Of a DNA stretch of 24,702 nucleotides, positions 14,661-23,242 are shown piece by piece. Under the pieces are notes generated by a model. It did not search any database and was not told the DNA's origin. It saw only the letters and a program-made list of their open reading frames with translations. Position numbers and translations under genes: made by a program. Each line of letters starts with the position of its first letter. The first letter of the stretch is position 1. Origin of the DNA: JBDTLH01 sp039934875 (GTDB lineage Bacteria; Acidobacteriota; Terriglobia; Terriglobales; Acidobacteriaceae). Location: assembly GCA_039934875.1 (NCBI GenBank), contig JBDTLH010000246.1, positions 1 through 24,702 on the forward strand. The letters run 5' to 3'.

Positions 14661-16457
14661 TTACGGCTGGTCCTCTGACCTGACCCAGGCCTTGCGCCGC
14701 GCGACCTGCCGCGGCGTTGCATTAGGCGCTTCAATGATTTGCCACTGCACCGCCTGGCGGCCCACAACGGGCACTGTTAGTGAAGACTCCACGCCGCTGC
14801 GAAGGAATTTAAGATGCAGTTGACTGCCGGCCGCCGCCGAAGCTAAGCGGCGCTGCAAAGCACGTCCCGCCGGTTGGCCGTTGAGTTCTACAATTTCATC
14901 ACCGACTTGAAGGCCGGCAGCTTTGGCGGGTTCGCCGTCTATCTCGGCAATCACCGTAGATCCGCGTCCTACGCGGAAGCCGACGTCCCCGACCGCAACA
15001 TTCGTCTGCTGGAGCTTCAATCCCGCAGTCGCCAGCGCCTCCTCCATTGGAAGGTCGCCGGCACGATCGATGTTGGTCGAGAAGAACTGCTGGAAGTCGG
15101 CGCCGCTGACTGCTTCGGCTGCGCCAAATTCTCCGCGGGTCTCGGGAAAGAACTTGCCCTGATGCGGATAGGTTTCGTTCATCCACAAGAACAGGTCGCG
15201 CAGGCTCTTCTTGCCGCCCGTCTTTTCCCGCAACGCGAGATCGAGCGCGTAGCCGATCAGCTCTCCGCTGGTGTAATAACTTATGCTACGCTCGGGACTG
15301 CTATAAAACGGATACTTGTCATACCAGGTCTCGAGGCTCGATTCCTGCGGTGATTGCCAGAGATGCGCGGGACGTTCACGAAAATTTTGGATAGTCTGCG
15401 AGAGATGCTTCTCGAATTGCGGCAGAGATTCGAGTCCGGCCCGCAGCAGCGCGTACTGCGCAACTGTGCTGGTGAATCCCTCGCTGAACCACAGGTCGCG
15501 GGTGTATTGCTCCTTGGTATAATCCACCGGCTCCAGGGTCTGCGGGCGGATGCGCTTCACGTTCCAGAGATGGAAGAATTCGTGGGCGGTCACGCCTTCA
15601 AAGCCGCGCCACGCCTCGTCAGAGGTGAGGGGGCGCAGTCCAATTGCCGTCGAGTATTTGTGTTCCATACCGCCGCCCCCGTTGGGTTCTACATGGTAGA
15701 GGAAGGTGTATTCCTCGTAGGGCGCCTCATGCATGAAGTCTGTCTCCGCGCGCACGATCTTCTGGCATTCGGCAGCCATGCGGGAGAGATCATAGTCGCC
15801 GGGCTTGCCATGCACCACCACGCGATAATGCTTACCACCCTCTTGGAAATCGCGCTCTTGGAAGTTGCCGAGCTCGGTAGGGCTGTCCACCAATTCGTCA
15901 TAACTGGAGGCGCGAAGCGAAAAGCCGGTCGCGCCGTTCTCGCGAGTGAGAGCGGTTGCGATTTTCCAGCCGGCGGGAGCGTCGGTGATGCGGAGGCTGA
16001 CCAGCTCTTTCACGTGCTCCTGCCCGACAGGATAGGCAAGCGCCTGCGCGAAGTTGAAGAAGGCGTGCTCCGAACTGACGTCCGCGCCAAAGGGGCCTGG
16101 TTCGCTCAACAGAATGCGGTAGCGGAATGTGATTGGGGTTGCAAGAACGGCCCCGGGCTTCGCCTGCCACGTATCTTTGTTGATCGCGACTACGGGAACG
16201 GGTGCGCCGGAGGAGGACGCCTGCACCTGTCCGATGTGTACCGCAAAGTCGCGCACAATGTAGGTGGCATTCCACACCGGCATCTGTATCTGGGCGCCGT
16301 TTCGTCCCTGAAATGTGATGCTTACGTCCGCGTAATGCGACGCTGCGTCCTTCAAGGAGACTTCATAAGCAATGCCGGAGTTCTCCGCCGCGCACGCAAT
16401 GTTTGCCAGTCCCAATAAAATAATTGCGAATGCACCGCAATTCCGCAGATTCAACAT
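14661..16457 (-). CDS. M61 glycyl-aminopeptidase-like metallopeptidase with PDZ domain
   Basis: A 598-residue exported peptidase. The signal peptide is MLNLRNCGAFAIILLGLANIACA, with cleavage near residue 23. An all-beta N-domain leads to the catalytic domain with zinc motif HEFFH (292-296) and third ligand Glu326 in LWFSEGFTS, matching the M61 pattern HExxH...E. A C-terminal PDZ domain follows (about 495-575, GFRVGRGSTVIAEIDGEPAKAAGLQVGDEIVELNG). M61 enzymes cleave N-terminal Gly/Ala from peptides. Placement after murein-peptide recycling genes suggests, but does not show, a role in envelope peptide turnover. No SD is evident upstream of ATG 16457. Confidence 0.92.
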   Translation of the reverse strand: MLNLRNCGAFAIILLGLANIACAAENSGIAYEVSLKDAASHYADVSITFQGRNGAQIQMPVWNATYIVRDFAVHIGQVQASSSGAPVPVVAINKDTWQAKPGAVLATPITFRYRILLSEPGPFGADVSSEHAFFNFAQALAYPVGQEHVKELVSLRITDAPAGWKIATALTRENGATGFSLRASSYDELVDSPTELGNFQERDFQEGGKHYRVVVHGKPGDYDLSRMAAECQKIVRAETDFMHEAPYEEYTFLYHVEPNGGGGMEHKYSTAIGLRPLTSDEAWRGFEGVTAHEFFHLWNVKRIRPQTLEPVDYTKEQYTRDLWFSEGFTSTVAQYALLRAGLESLPQFEKHLSQTIQNFRERPAHLWQSPQESSLETWYDKYPFYSSPERSISYYTSGELIGYALDLALREKTGGKKSLRDLFLWMNETYPHQGKFFPETRGEFGAAEAVSGADFQQFFSTNIDRAGDLPMEEALATAGLKLQQTNVAVGDVGFRVGRGSTVIAEIDGEPAKAAGLQVGDEIVELNGQPAGRALQRRLASAAAGSQLHLKFLRSGVESSLTVPVVGRQAVQWQIIEAPNATPRQVARRKAWVRSEDQP

Positions 16458-16487
16458 GTCGAGGATTGTAGAGCAGGCAATTACCGG

Positions 16488-16590
16488 TCAGCAATCAGCA
16501 CTCAGCAAAAAGGCAGCCGCGCGCGGGGTCGAGCGCTTACTGAGTGCCGCTTACGGGCTGAGTGCTGACTGATGACTGCTGAATGCTGAA
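16488..16590. repeat. Inverted CAGCA/TCAGC repeats overlapping the mpl 3' end
   Basis: TCAGCAATCAGCACTCAGCA at 16488-16507 faces GCTGAGTGCTGACTGATGAC and further GCTGAATGCTGAA units at 16557-16590. GTCAGCACTCAGC-like parts pair, giving a long imperfect stem around a ~50-nt loop. The right arm and loop edge are inside the mpl coding frame. The same unit is seen at 9521-9535. Confidence 0.6.
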
Positions 16591-18003
16591 TGCTTCCCTC
16601 ACCGCCGCGGGCAGCTTTTCATAGATTCCGTCAAAACCGCCGTTCGAAAGTATCGCCACCACATCGCCAGTGCGCAGTTGACCGGCGATCTCTGCCACAA
16701 TCGCGTCCGCGTCGGCGAGTTGCAGGGCCGGCTTGCCCTTGCTTTTGAGCATTGCCAGGACAGTCTCCAGGGAGAGTCGCTGCAGCTCCGGGATCGCCTC
16801 CGACTTGAACACGCTTGCGATCACGATCTGGTCCGCATGTGCCAGCGCATCCACCAGTTCGTTTTCGAAGACATTGCGCCGCAAGGTGTTTGAGCGCGGC
16901 TCCAACACCGCCCACAAGCGCGCATTGGGATAACGCGTGCGCAGCGCCTTCAATGTCTCCGCTATGGCCGTGGGATGGTGGGCGAAATCATCGATGATGG
17001 TGATTCCATCCACTACCGCGCGCACTTCGAGACGCCGCTTCACGCTTTTGAATGTCGCAAGCGCCTGCTGGATCGTCGCCAACTCTATTCCCTGCCGAGA
17101 TGCCAGCGCCGCCGCCGCCGCCGCATTCAGCACGTTGTATTCACCCGCTAGCGACATCTCAAAGTCACCCCACGGCCTGCCTCCGCGTTCGAGACTCCAC
17201 AACGTCTTCTCAGGACGGTACTCTACGTTGCGCACTCGCCAATGGGACTCTTCCTGAAATCCGTAGCGCTCGACCGCGCAGAAAGCCTTCGCCAGGCACT
17301 CCGTCACATTTTCGTCGGCATCACGAGCAATTATCCGACCGCGCCGCGGCACCAGATTCACCAACCGCTTAAACGCAGTCTTCACCGCATCCAGATCGCG
17401 ATAGATGTCGGCGTGATCGAACTCGACTGAAGTCAGGATTGCCGCGTCTGGAAAATAGTGCAAGAACTTCGGCCCCTTGTCAAAAAAAGACGTATCGTAT
17501 TCATCGCCTTCGATGATGAACTCACACGACCCCTCATTCCATGCATAACTTCCTCCCCCGCTGTCAGTGCGGAAGTTCTCTGCCACGCCGCCGATCAGGA
17601 ACGACGGCGGTCGCCCCGCGGTTTCGAATATCCAAGCCAGCATTGAAGTGGTGGTGGTTTTGCCGTGCGTACCCGCCACCACCAGCGCCGACTTGTGCGC
17701 CAGAAACTCGCGATGAAGCACGTCGGCCATTGACGCCAGTGGGATATGTTCGTCCAAGACCCGCTCCAACTCCATATTGCCGCGCGAAATTGCGTTGCCG
17801 ACCACCACCAGGTCGGGACGTGGGTCGAGGTTTCTTGCATCGTAAGAAGGCGCAACCGCAATTCCCATCTGTATCAACCGGGTGGACATTGGCGGATACG
17901 CCGCCGCATCAGAGCCGCGCACCTCCATGCCCTTTGCCTTGAGCAGGCCCGCCAGCGACGCCATCGCCGTTCCGCAAATTCCAATGAGATAAACCGACTT
18001 CAT
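16537..18003 (-). CDS. mpl: UDP-N-acetylmuramate:L-Ala-gamma-D-Glu-meso-DAP ligase (murein recycling)
   Basis: A 488-residue Mur ligase that attaches recovered tripeptide to UDP-MurNAc in the cytoplasm. It starts MKSVYLIGICGTAMASLAGLLKAKGMEVRGSD, an N-domain like MurC but Mpl-type. ATP site GTHGKTTTT is at 111-119, followed by EGDEYDTSFFDKGPKFLHYFP and VEFDHADIYRD, which distinguish Mpl from MurC. Then IIDDFAHHPTAI and AVLEPRSNTLRRNVF. The normal protein ends near KLPAAVREAF; the last ~17 residues (SIQQSSVSTQPVSGTQ) are translated repeat DNA. AGGA precedes the ATG. It follows ldcA by 38 bp, giving two successive enzymes of the same pathway. Confidence 0.95.
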   Translation of the reverse strand: MKSVYLIGICGTAMASLAGLLKAKGMEVRGSDAAAYPPMSTRLIQMGIAVAPSYDARNLDPRPDLVVVGNAISRGNMELERVLDEHIPLASMADVLHREFLAHKSALVVAGTHGKTTTTSMLAWIFETAGRPPSFLIGGVAENFRTDSGGGSYAWNEGSCEFIIEGDEYDTSFFDKGPKFLHYFPDAAILTSVEFDHADIYRDLDAVKTAFKRLVNLVPRRGRIIARDADENVTECLAKAFCAVERYGFQEESHWRVRNVEYRPEKTLWSLERGGRPWGDFEMSLAGEYNVLNAAAAAALASRQGIELATIQQALATFKSVKRRLEVRAVVDGITIIDDFAHHPTAIAETLKALRTRYPNARLWAVLEPRSNTLRRNVFENELVDALAHADQIVIASVFKSEAIPELQRLSLETVLAMLKSKGKPALQLADADAIVAEIAGQLRTGDVVAILSNGGFDGIYEKLPAAVREAFSIQQSSVSTQPVSGTQ

Positions 18004-18041
18004 TTTCCTGCCTATCCGTGCTCATCCGCTGGGATCCGCGG

Positions 18042-18953
18042 TTAGACTTCCGCGGCAGCCTCCAGCATCTCCAGCTTCGCGCCGCTCGCGCCGGCGATCA
18101 ACCTCACTTGTACGCCAAACGGCAGCGTCTGATGCGCTCCGGCCACATGGCCGGATGGCAGTCCAAAGGCCACAGGCTTCTTGAACCACCGCAATATCTC
18201 AAGCAGATCTTGCGCAAGATTGTCGCCGCAGTTGGTCATCGCCCCGAAGACAATGGCATTTACACATTTCAATTTTCCCGCCAACTCCAGGTGACGCAAC
18301 ATGCGATCGATCTTATAGGCAGGTTCATTCAAGTCCTCGAAGAAAAGCACTGAATCTTCGGTTTGAGGCGCGTAGGGAGTGCCGCACGCAGCAGCCAGCA
18401 GCGACAAGCAACCTCCATAGAGCTTGCCTTCAGCGGTGCCCTCCCGCAACGTCACGGGGACCTCGAAATTATGCAATCTACCCGCCACCACCGCGTGCCA
18501 GCTTTCGAGGCCCACCCCGCCTTCGCGGTCCCAATCTCCCGCGATCAGTGGCGCGTGCAGCACCGGGATGCCGCTCCGATCATGGATTTGCGTCAGCAGC
18601 ACAGTGGCATCACTGTAGCCGCCGAACCACTTCGGAGAGCCGCGCAAGATACCCGTTTCAAGACGCGGCAGCAGATAATTCGCGCCATATCCGCCGCGCG
18701 CACAGAGCACCGCCTGAACGTCATCGCGCCGCAACATGCGGTTGAGATCGCAGGCGCGATGCTCCGCGCTTCCCGCGAAATAGCGCTCGCGCTCGTGCAC
18801 ATAATCTCCCAGGGCCACGTCATAGCCTTGCGCGCGCAATGCCTCGCATCCCCGCTCCAACCGTTCTGTATCTACAGGGCCTGAAGGTGCGACCACCCCG
18901 ATGCGGTCTCCGCGCTTCAACGGCTTTGGCTTGGCGCGCTTCACTCCGCCCAC
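18042..18953 (-). CDS. ldcA: LD-carboxypeptidase (muramoyltetrapeptide carboxypeptidase), family S66
   Basis: A protein of about 303 residues that removes the terminal D-Ala from murein tetrapeptides, yielding the tripeptide used by Mpl. The S66 fold starts LKRGDRIGVVAPSGPVD, continues CARGGYGANYLLPRL, and has the nucleophile Ser114 in GGYSDATVLL, Glu206 in FFEDLNEPAYKIDRML and His269 in LPSGHVAG, which together match the Ser-Glu-His triad. There is no signal peptide, so it is cytoplasmic as expected for recycling. The frame can begin at GTG 18953 (overlapping dapF by 13 bp) or at GTG 18944, where it forms a GTGA four-base overlap with the dapF stop; the second looks more natural. Confidence 0.94.
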   Translation of the reverse strand: MGGVKRAKPKPLKRGDRIGVVAPSGPVDTERLERGCEALRAQGYDVALGDYVHERERYFAGSAEHRACDLNRMLRRDDVQAVLCARGGYGANYLLPRLETGILRGSPKWFGGYSDATVLLTQIHDRSGIPVLHAPLIAGDWDREGGVGLESWHAVVAGRLHNFEVPVTLREGTAEGKLYGGCLSLLAAACGTPYAPQTEDSVLFFEDLNEPAYKIDRMLRHLELAGKLKCVNAIVFGAMTNCGDNLAQDLLEILRWFKKPVAFGLPSGHVAGAHQTLPFGVQVRLIAGASGAKLEMLEAAAEV

Positions 18954-19738
18954 GCCTCTCCTCGGCAGATCAACTCCGCTGAACCACGCAATATCAACGC
19001 GTCATTGACAAACTCTACCGTCTGCGTCCCGCCCGGAGTGGTGACCGACGCCGAATCATCTATTAATCCAGCCGTCCGGCATGCCGCCGCGGCGGCGCAG
19101 CTCCCTGTGCCGGAAGACTTGGTCTCGCCCGCTCCGCGCTCATAGACGAAGGTCTCTATATGCGAGCGGTTGCGGACGATCACAAACTCAACATTCACAC
19201 CATGAAGAAATTCGCTCTCCAGCGCCTGTACCTTCTGTGCGATTTGCCGCCAATCGCCAAAGAGCGAGTCTCCGGTGATCACGAAGTGCGGGTTCCCCAA
19301 ATCAACCGGAGTCCCCTCTACCGTCAGATCGTCACCTAACTTCAAGGCGCGGGAAGCGCCCACCCACACCGTTCCCATGGCCACCGAAAACTGATAGCTG
19401 TTCGCGGAGACGCTCATCAGCTCGCACGACTTTACCCCTGCGCCGGTCTTGATCCGCAGCAAGCGCCTCTTCGGGTTCTGGTTAACCATATAAGCGGCAA
19501 CGCAGCGCGTCCCATTGCCGCTGATCTCCGCGTCGGAACCGTCGCCATTGATGAGTGTCGCCGTCGCATCCCACTCATTCGATTCCGCCTCCCCAACCCA
19601 TTCGACGCCATCCGCTCCGACACCATTGGTGCGGTCGCAAAGCCTGATGGAGAGTGCATGACGGTCGCCGGAGTAGGCGCTCTCTTCCACAATCAGAAAA
19701 TCATTGCCGCATGCCGACGCCTTACAAAATGGAATCAC
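18941..19738 (-). CDS. dapF: DapF-like diaminopimelate epimerase family protein with Cys-to-Ser at both catalytic positions
   Basis: A 265-residue protein with the two-lobed DapF pattern: CGNDFLIVE (10-18), NGDGSDAEISGNGTR (64-78), GNPHFVI (148-154), GVNVEFV and FVYERGAGETKSSGTGSC (197-214). Canonical DapF uses two cysteines, one in (C)GN[GA]xR and one in A(C)GTG. Here these read S73 in ISGNGTR and S209 in SSGTG. Substrate-binding Asn and Glu/Arg motifs (NxDGS, ERGxGET) look intact. It could be a variant epimerase working with Ser, a binding or regulatory homologue, or an isomerase for a related amino acid. Start GTG 19738 overlaps the previous stop by four bases (GTGA). The ldcA/mpl neighbourhood supports a link to meso-DAP. 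The symbol denotes family, not proven activity. Confidence 0.8.
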   Translation of the reverse strand: MIPFCKASACGNDFLIVEESAYSGDRHALSIRLCDRTNGVGADGVEWVGEAESNEWDATATLINGDGSDAEISGNGTRCVAAYMVNQNPKRRLLRIKTGAGVKSCELMSVSANSYQFSVAMGTVWVGASRALKLGDDLTVEGTPVDLGNPHFVITGDSLFGDWRQIAQKVQALESEFLHGVNVEFVIVRNRSHIETFVYERGAGETKSSGTGSCAAAAACRTAGLIDDSASVTTPGGTQTVEFVNDALILRGSAELICRGEAWAE

Positions 19739-21399
19739 CGCCGCACCTCATCTCCGTGTGTCGATGCATAGATAGTAGATGTATAGATGATCGTACGCGG
19801 TTTCTCTTCACTCTCAAACACCGAGACCCGGCGCAATCCGCCCGGATGCAGCCGCACCGCTTCCGCCACCGGATCATCGCCAATGGCCACCACTACTGCT
19901 GCGCCTGCGGCGGGGTTCCTCAAAGCCTTTTGCCACAATTGCCAGTTGCTCTCGTTCACCACATTGCGCTCGTGGATCCCCGCTCTTTGCAATGCACCCG
20001 CATAGTCGGAGGTGTACATCATCATGCGCTGGCCCTTGAACGGCCCCAACTGCCGCGCCAGCTTCGCCTCGAACATCATTCGCGTGCGCGCATTGTGCCG
20101 CGCCTCCTGCAATGTCAAGGGAACCAGGCTCCACTCACGCACGGTCAGCAACGCCACAGCGACCAGCACTGCGTAAATGAAATAACGGCGATTCGGCTCT
20201 CCGAAGCGGAAGCTCGCCCATTGCGCCACCAGCCCCATCCCTACGGCCATCGCGGGTAGCAGCTGCATTCCATACCGCACGTTATACCATCCCCACGGAC
20301 GCCAGAAAGGCATAAAAATCGGCACGCCTCCGTACGCGATCGATAGCGTGTAAAAGAGCAGCGGCGCCCATAACAGCGACACCACCCACGACGCCCGCCC
20401 GCGAAACAACGCCATCGCCAGGCCCGCTACGGACAAGGCCAGCGCCACTCCCCCTAAATGCCCTTGCGCCAAATCTTCCTTCGCGCACTTATCGAAAAAG
20501 ATAAACGCCACGCGCATATCGTGATAACCGGGATGCATTTCGCCCGGCTTTCCGGTGCGCTGCTGGATCGCCCGCGCCGAGTATGGCCCATTCCAGAACT
20601 CCAGCGCATTGCCGAATACCACGGTGTTATAGCCCAGCCAGATGGCTGGGGCCGCAGCCAATAATACCCACGCCGGCCACGTGCTTCGCCACACCTTCTT
20701 AAGCGTCAATCCAATGGTCAGGCGACCACTGCCGGTGATGACCAGAATCGGCAGCAACACCACCGTTGCCCCCGTCTGAAACCATCCGTCATAGCGCGTC
20801 CACATCGCGAGCCACAAAGCCGCCGCGCACTTTACCGCAATGCTCCGCAACCGGCGGCCATCGAGCGGCACCGTCCATATCTGGTTCAAAAATTCCGCCG
20901 CATAGACCGCCGACCAGATCAACGCCGCCAGGTAAAGCAGCTCCGCCATCGCCGTGGACTGCATGTACAACACGTTCGCGTTCAGAGCAAAAACCGCCGT
21001 CGCGACCCACGCCCCGCTACGCCTCCCAAACTGCCGCACCAGCCGGAACATGCCTACACATCCCGCGACGTAGCTGAGCATAGACACAATCGACCCGCCT
21101 ACGCCCGAACGCCACATCCAATCGTTGACCACCAGCGGCGCGGTCAATAGATGCGACGCAGGCAGCCACACCGATCCTAGATTGCGGATGCCCGGCGTCA
21201 GCGAATCGAAGAGCCTTCTTGCGATATGGATGTGCGCCACTGCGTCTCCATACAGCAAGACCTGGCCAGTGCGAAAGTAGTAGAGAAACGCGGCCAGCGA
21301 CAACAAGCCCGCAGTCGCCCCGACCCTGCGCAGGTCCTTCGCAAGCTGATGGCGATACTCTTCCGAATGTACCTGCGGTACTCGCGCCGACGCCGCCAT
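19735..21399 (-). CDS. Polytopic membrane protein, GT-C glycosyltransferase-like
   Basis: A 554-residue protein with about 10-12 hydrophobic segments. After the first segment comes YYFRTGQVLLYGDAVAHIHIARRLFDSLTPGIRNLGSVWLP, with an acidic residue in the first extracytoplasmic loop (YGDAVAH) as in GT-C enzymes using polyprenyl-phosphate sugars (GT39/GT83-like). The last ~110 residues are soluble and contain short alpha/beta elements (GQRMMMYTSDYAGALQRAG). No specific family is certain. Acceptors could be lipid, glycan or protein. It starts 8 bp after the PfkB gene and overlaps dapF by four bases, so it is translationally coupled in the operon. Whether it takes part in wall metabolism is inference from location. 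Confidence 0.75.
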   Translation of the reverse strand: MAASARVPQVHSEEYRHQLAKDLRRVGATAGLLSLAAFLYYFRTGQVLLYGDAVAHIHIARRLFDSLTPGIRNLGSVWLPASHLLTAPLVVNDWMWRSGVGGSIVSMLSYVAGCVGMFRLVRQFGRRSGAWVATAVFALNANVLYMQSTAMAELLYLAALIWSAVYAAEFLNQIWTVPLDGRRLRSIAVKCAAALWLAMWTRYDGWFQTGATVVLLPILVITGSGRLTIGLTLKKVWRSTWPAWVLLAAAPAIWLGYNTVVFGNALEFWNGPYSARAIQQRTGKPGEMHPGYHDMRVAFIFFDKCAKEDLAQGHLGGVALALSVAGLAMALFRGRASWVVSLLWAPLLFYTLSIAYGGVPIFMPFWRPWGWYNVRYGMQLLPAMAVGMGLVAQWASFRFGEPNRRYFIYAVLVAVALLTVREWSLVPLTLQEARHNARTRMMFEAKLARQLGPFKGQRMMMYTSDYAGALQRAGIHERNVVNESNWQLWQKALRNPAAGAAVVVAIGDDPVAEAVRLHPGGLRRVSVFESEEKPRTIIYTSTIYASTHGDEVRR

Positions 21400-21407
21400 A
21401 CTTTTGC

Positions 21408-22349
21408 TTAATCCAGATGCGACAAGCGGCGGAACTGCTCGAAGCGCGCTTCGATCTGCTCGCGCGTCAAATGTTGCAGGCGCTCGGTACCAAACTTCTC
21501 CACCGCAAACGATCCCATCACTCCGCCATAGAACATCGCCTTCTTGAGCGCCTTCGGTGAGACCTCCGTGCCCTCCGCTGTTACCGACGCGATATAGCCC
21601 ATGAATCCGCCGGCAAACGAATCGCCCGCTCCGGTCGGGTCCACCACCTCTTCAATAGGCAGCGCGGGCGCGCGAAAAGGATGGGACCGCCCACCGAATT
21701 CACCGTCGGCAAAGAAAATGGTCGCGCCATATTCGCCGTGCTTGATCACCAGCGCCTTCGGCCCCATAGTCAATATCCTGTTGGCCGCGCGCGCCAGGCT
21801 GCGGTCATCCGCCAGCAGCCGCGCCTCGGCGTCATTGATAAGCAGGATGTCGAGCCCCCTCAGCACCTGATCGAGCGCGGAGCGATGATCGTGTATCCAG
21901 TAGTTCATGGTGTCGCCGCCCACCAGCTTCACCTTCGGCATCCTGCGCCTCACATTCGCCTGCAACACAGGATCGATGTTCGCCAGAAACAAGAACTCCG
22001 CACTCTCATATTCAGGCGGAATCTTGGGATTGAATCCCTCAAAGACATTTAAATGCGTGGCCAGCGTCTTCGCATCGTTCAGGTCCTGTGACTGATACTC
22101 GCCCGCCCAGTGGAAGGTCTTGCCACCCTTCACGCGCTCGATGCCCCGGGTATCGATCTTGCGCGCCTTGAAAACGCTCTCTTCTTTCGCAGTGAAGTCA
22201 TCGCCGACCACCGCGATCACCTGCACCTCGGTAAAGAAGCTCGCCGCCAGCGCGAAGTGCGTCGCCGCGCCTCCCAACACCCGTTCCACCTGCCCTGACG
22301 GGCTTTGAATGGAATCAAATGCCACCGATCCCACGACCAGAATCGCCAC
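21408..22349 (-). CDS. PfkB-family sugar/nucleoside kinase
   Basis: A 313-residue ribokinase-fold kinase. The N-terminal substrate region is ILVVGSVAFDSIQSPSG ... VLGGAATHFALAASFF; the ATP/anion-hole motif is VVDPTGAGDSFAGGFMG (about 235-251) with catalytic Asp243. It resembles adenosine/ribokinase-like members that carry HxxGA at the substrate lid. The start is GTG 22349, sharing one base with the mtnP stop (TAGTG), so the two are strongly coupled. Being next to MTA phosphorylase suggests a substrate from methylthioadenosine or nucleoside salvage, such as adenosine, ribose or methylthioribose. The substrate cannot be told from sequence. Confidence 0.9.
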   Translation of the reverse strand: MAILVVGSVAFDSIQSPSGQVERVLGGAATHFALAASFFTEVQVIAVVGDDFTAKEESVFKARKIDTRGIERVKGGKTFHWAGEYQSQDLNDAKTLATHLNVFEGFNPKIPPEYESAEFLFLANIDPVLQANVRRRMPKVKLVGGDTMNYWIHDHRSALDQVLRGLDILLINDAEARLLADDRSLARAANRILTMGPKALVIKHGEYGATIFFADGEFGGRSHPFRAPALPIEEVVDPTGAGDSFAGGFMGYIASVTAEGTEVSPKALKKAMFYGGVMGSFAVEKFGTERLQHLTREQIEARFEQFRRLSHLD

Positions 22350-23230
22350 TATGCGCCTGCCTTTCTGGTCGCGAGATATTTGTCAAGTATTAGAGCCAGC
22401 TTCGCCCGCGTCTCCGCCGGAATCATCGCCGGGTCCGTCATGATCGCGTGCTTCAGCGCCGAACCGCATTTGCATCCGCGCTCAATGGGCATCGCCGCCA
22501 CCGCTCCCCGTACCACCTCGCATACGTTCGCGACGTTCTTGTTCAACACCGCGATGATTTGCTCCACGGTGACCGCATCGTGGCTCTCATGCCAGCAATC
22601 GTAATCGGTCACCATCGCGATGGTCGCGTAGCAAATCTCCGCCTCGCGCGCCAGCTTCGCCTCTTGCAGGTTGGTCATGCCGATCACGTCCATGCCCCAC
22701 TGGCGGTAAAGATTCGATTCCGCGCGGGTGGAAAACTGCGGCCCCTCCATGCACAGATACGTCCCGCCATCTTTGCCGACGACCTTCGCTGTCTTACACG
22801 CCGCGACCACCGTCTTCGCAATCTCTCTACACACCGGATCGCTGAACCCAATATGCGCCACCACCCCGTCGCCAAAAAAAGTGTCAACGCGATGCCGCGT
22901 GCGGTCCACGAACTGGTCGGGAACCACGAAGTCCGTCGGCTTATGCTCCGCCTTCAACGACCCCACTGCGGAGATAGAAATGATCCGCTCCACCCCCAGC
23001 GATTTCATGCCATAAATGTTCGCGCGAAAGTTCAATTCGCTGGGCAGTAGACGGTGTCCCCGTCCATGCCGCGCCAGAAACGCTACCTTGCGCGCCTCCA
23101 GCGTACCCAACACAAACGCATCCGACGGAGACCCGAACGGCGTCTCCAACTTCTCCTCATGCACATCCGTGAATCCGGGCATGGAATACAACCCGCTGCC
23201 CCCGATAATTCCAATCTCCGCCTTTTGCAA
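22349..23230 (-). CDS. mtnP: S-methyl-5'-thioadenosine phosphorylase
   Basis: A 293-residue type II purine-nucleoside-phosphorylase-fold enzyme that splits methylthioadenosine to adenine and methylthioribose-1-phosphate. It begins AEIGIIGGSGLYSMPGF, with phosphate-site motifs AFLARHGRGHRLLPSELNFRANIYGMKSLGV and ISISAVGSL, then GGTYLCMEGPQFSTRAESNLY, GMTNLQEAKLAREAEICYATIAMVTDYDCWH. The form MTNLQEAKLAREAE and TDYD is that of MTAP rather than PNP (which has Asn/Glu). The length is usual for the family. The start is TTG at 23230, supported by AAAGGGAG six bases upstream. The leader contains two overlapping dyads. It heads the coupled series mtnP-pfkB-GT-C-dapF-ldcA-mpl. Confidence 0.94.
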   Translation of the reverse strand: MQKAEIGIIGGSGLYSMPGFTDVHEEKLETPFGSPSDAFVLGTLEARKVAFLARHGRGHRLLPSELNFRANIYGMKSLGVERIISISAVGSLKAEHKPTDFVVPDQFVDRTRHRVDTFFGDGVVAHIGFSDPVCREIAKTVVAACKTAKVVGKDGGTYLCMEGPQFSTRAESNLYRQWGMDVIGMTNLQEAKLAREAEICYATIAMVTDYDCWHESHDAVTVEQIIAVLNKNVANVCEVVRGAVAAMPIERGCKCGSALKHAIMTDPAMIPAETRAKLALILDKYLATRKAGA

Positions 23231-23242
23231 ATACCGCTCCCT

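Noticed and set aside
15354..16418. 354-codon plus-strand frame opposite the M61 peptidase
   Set aside because: Antisense shadow of a gene with signal peptide, HExxH and PDZ domain.
16488..16590. CRISPR-like array
   Set aside because: Units are short, irregular and inverted, without uniform spacers or cas genes.
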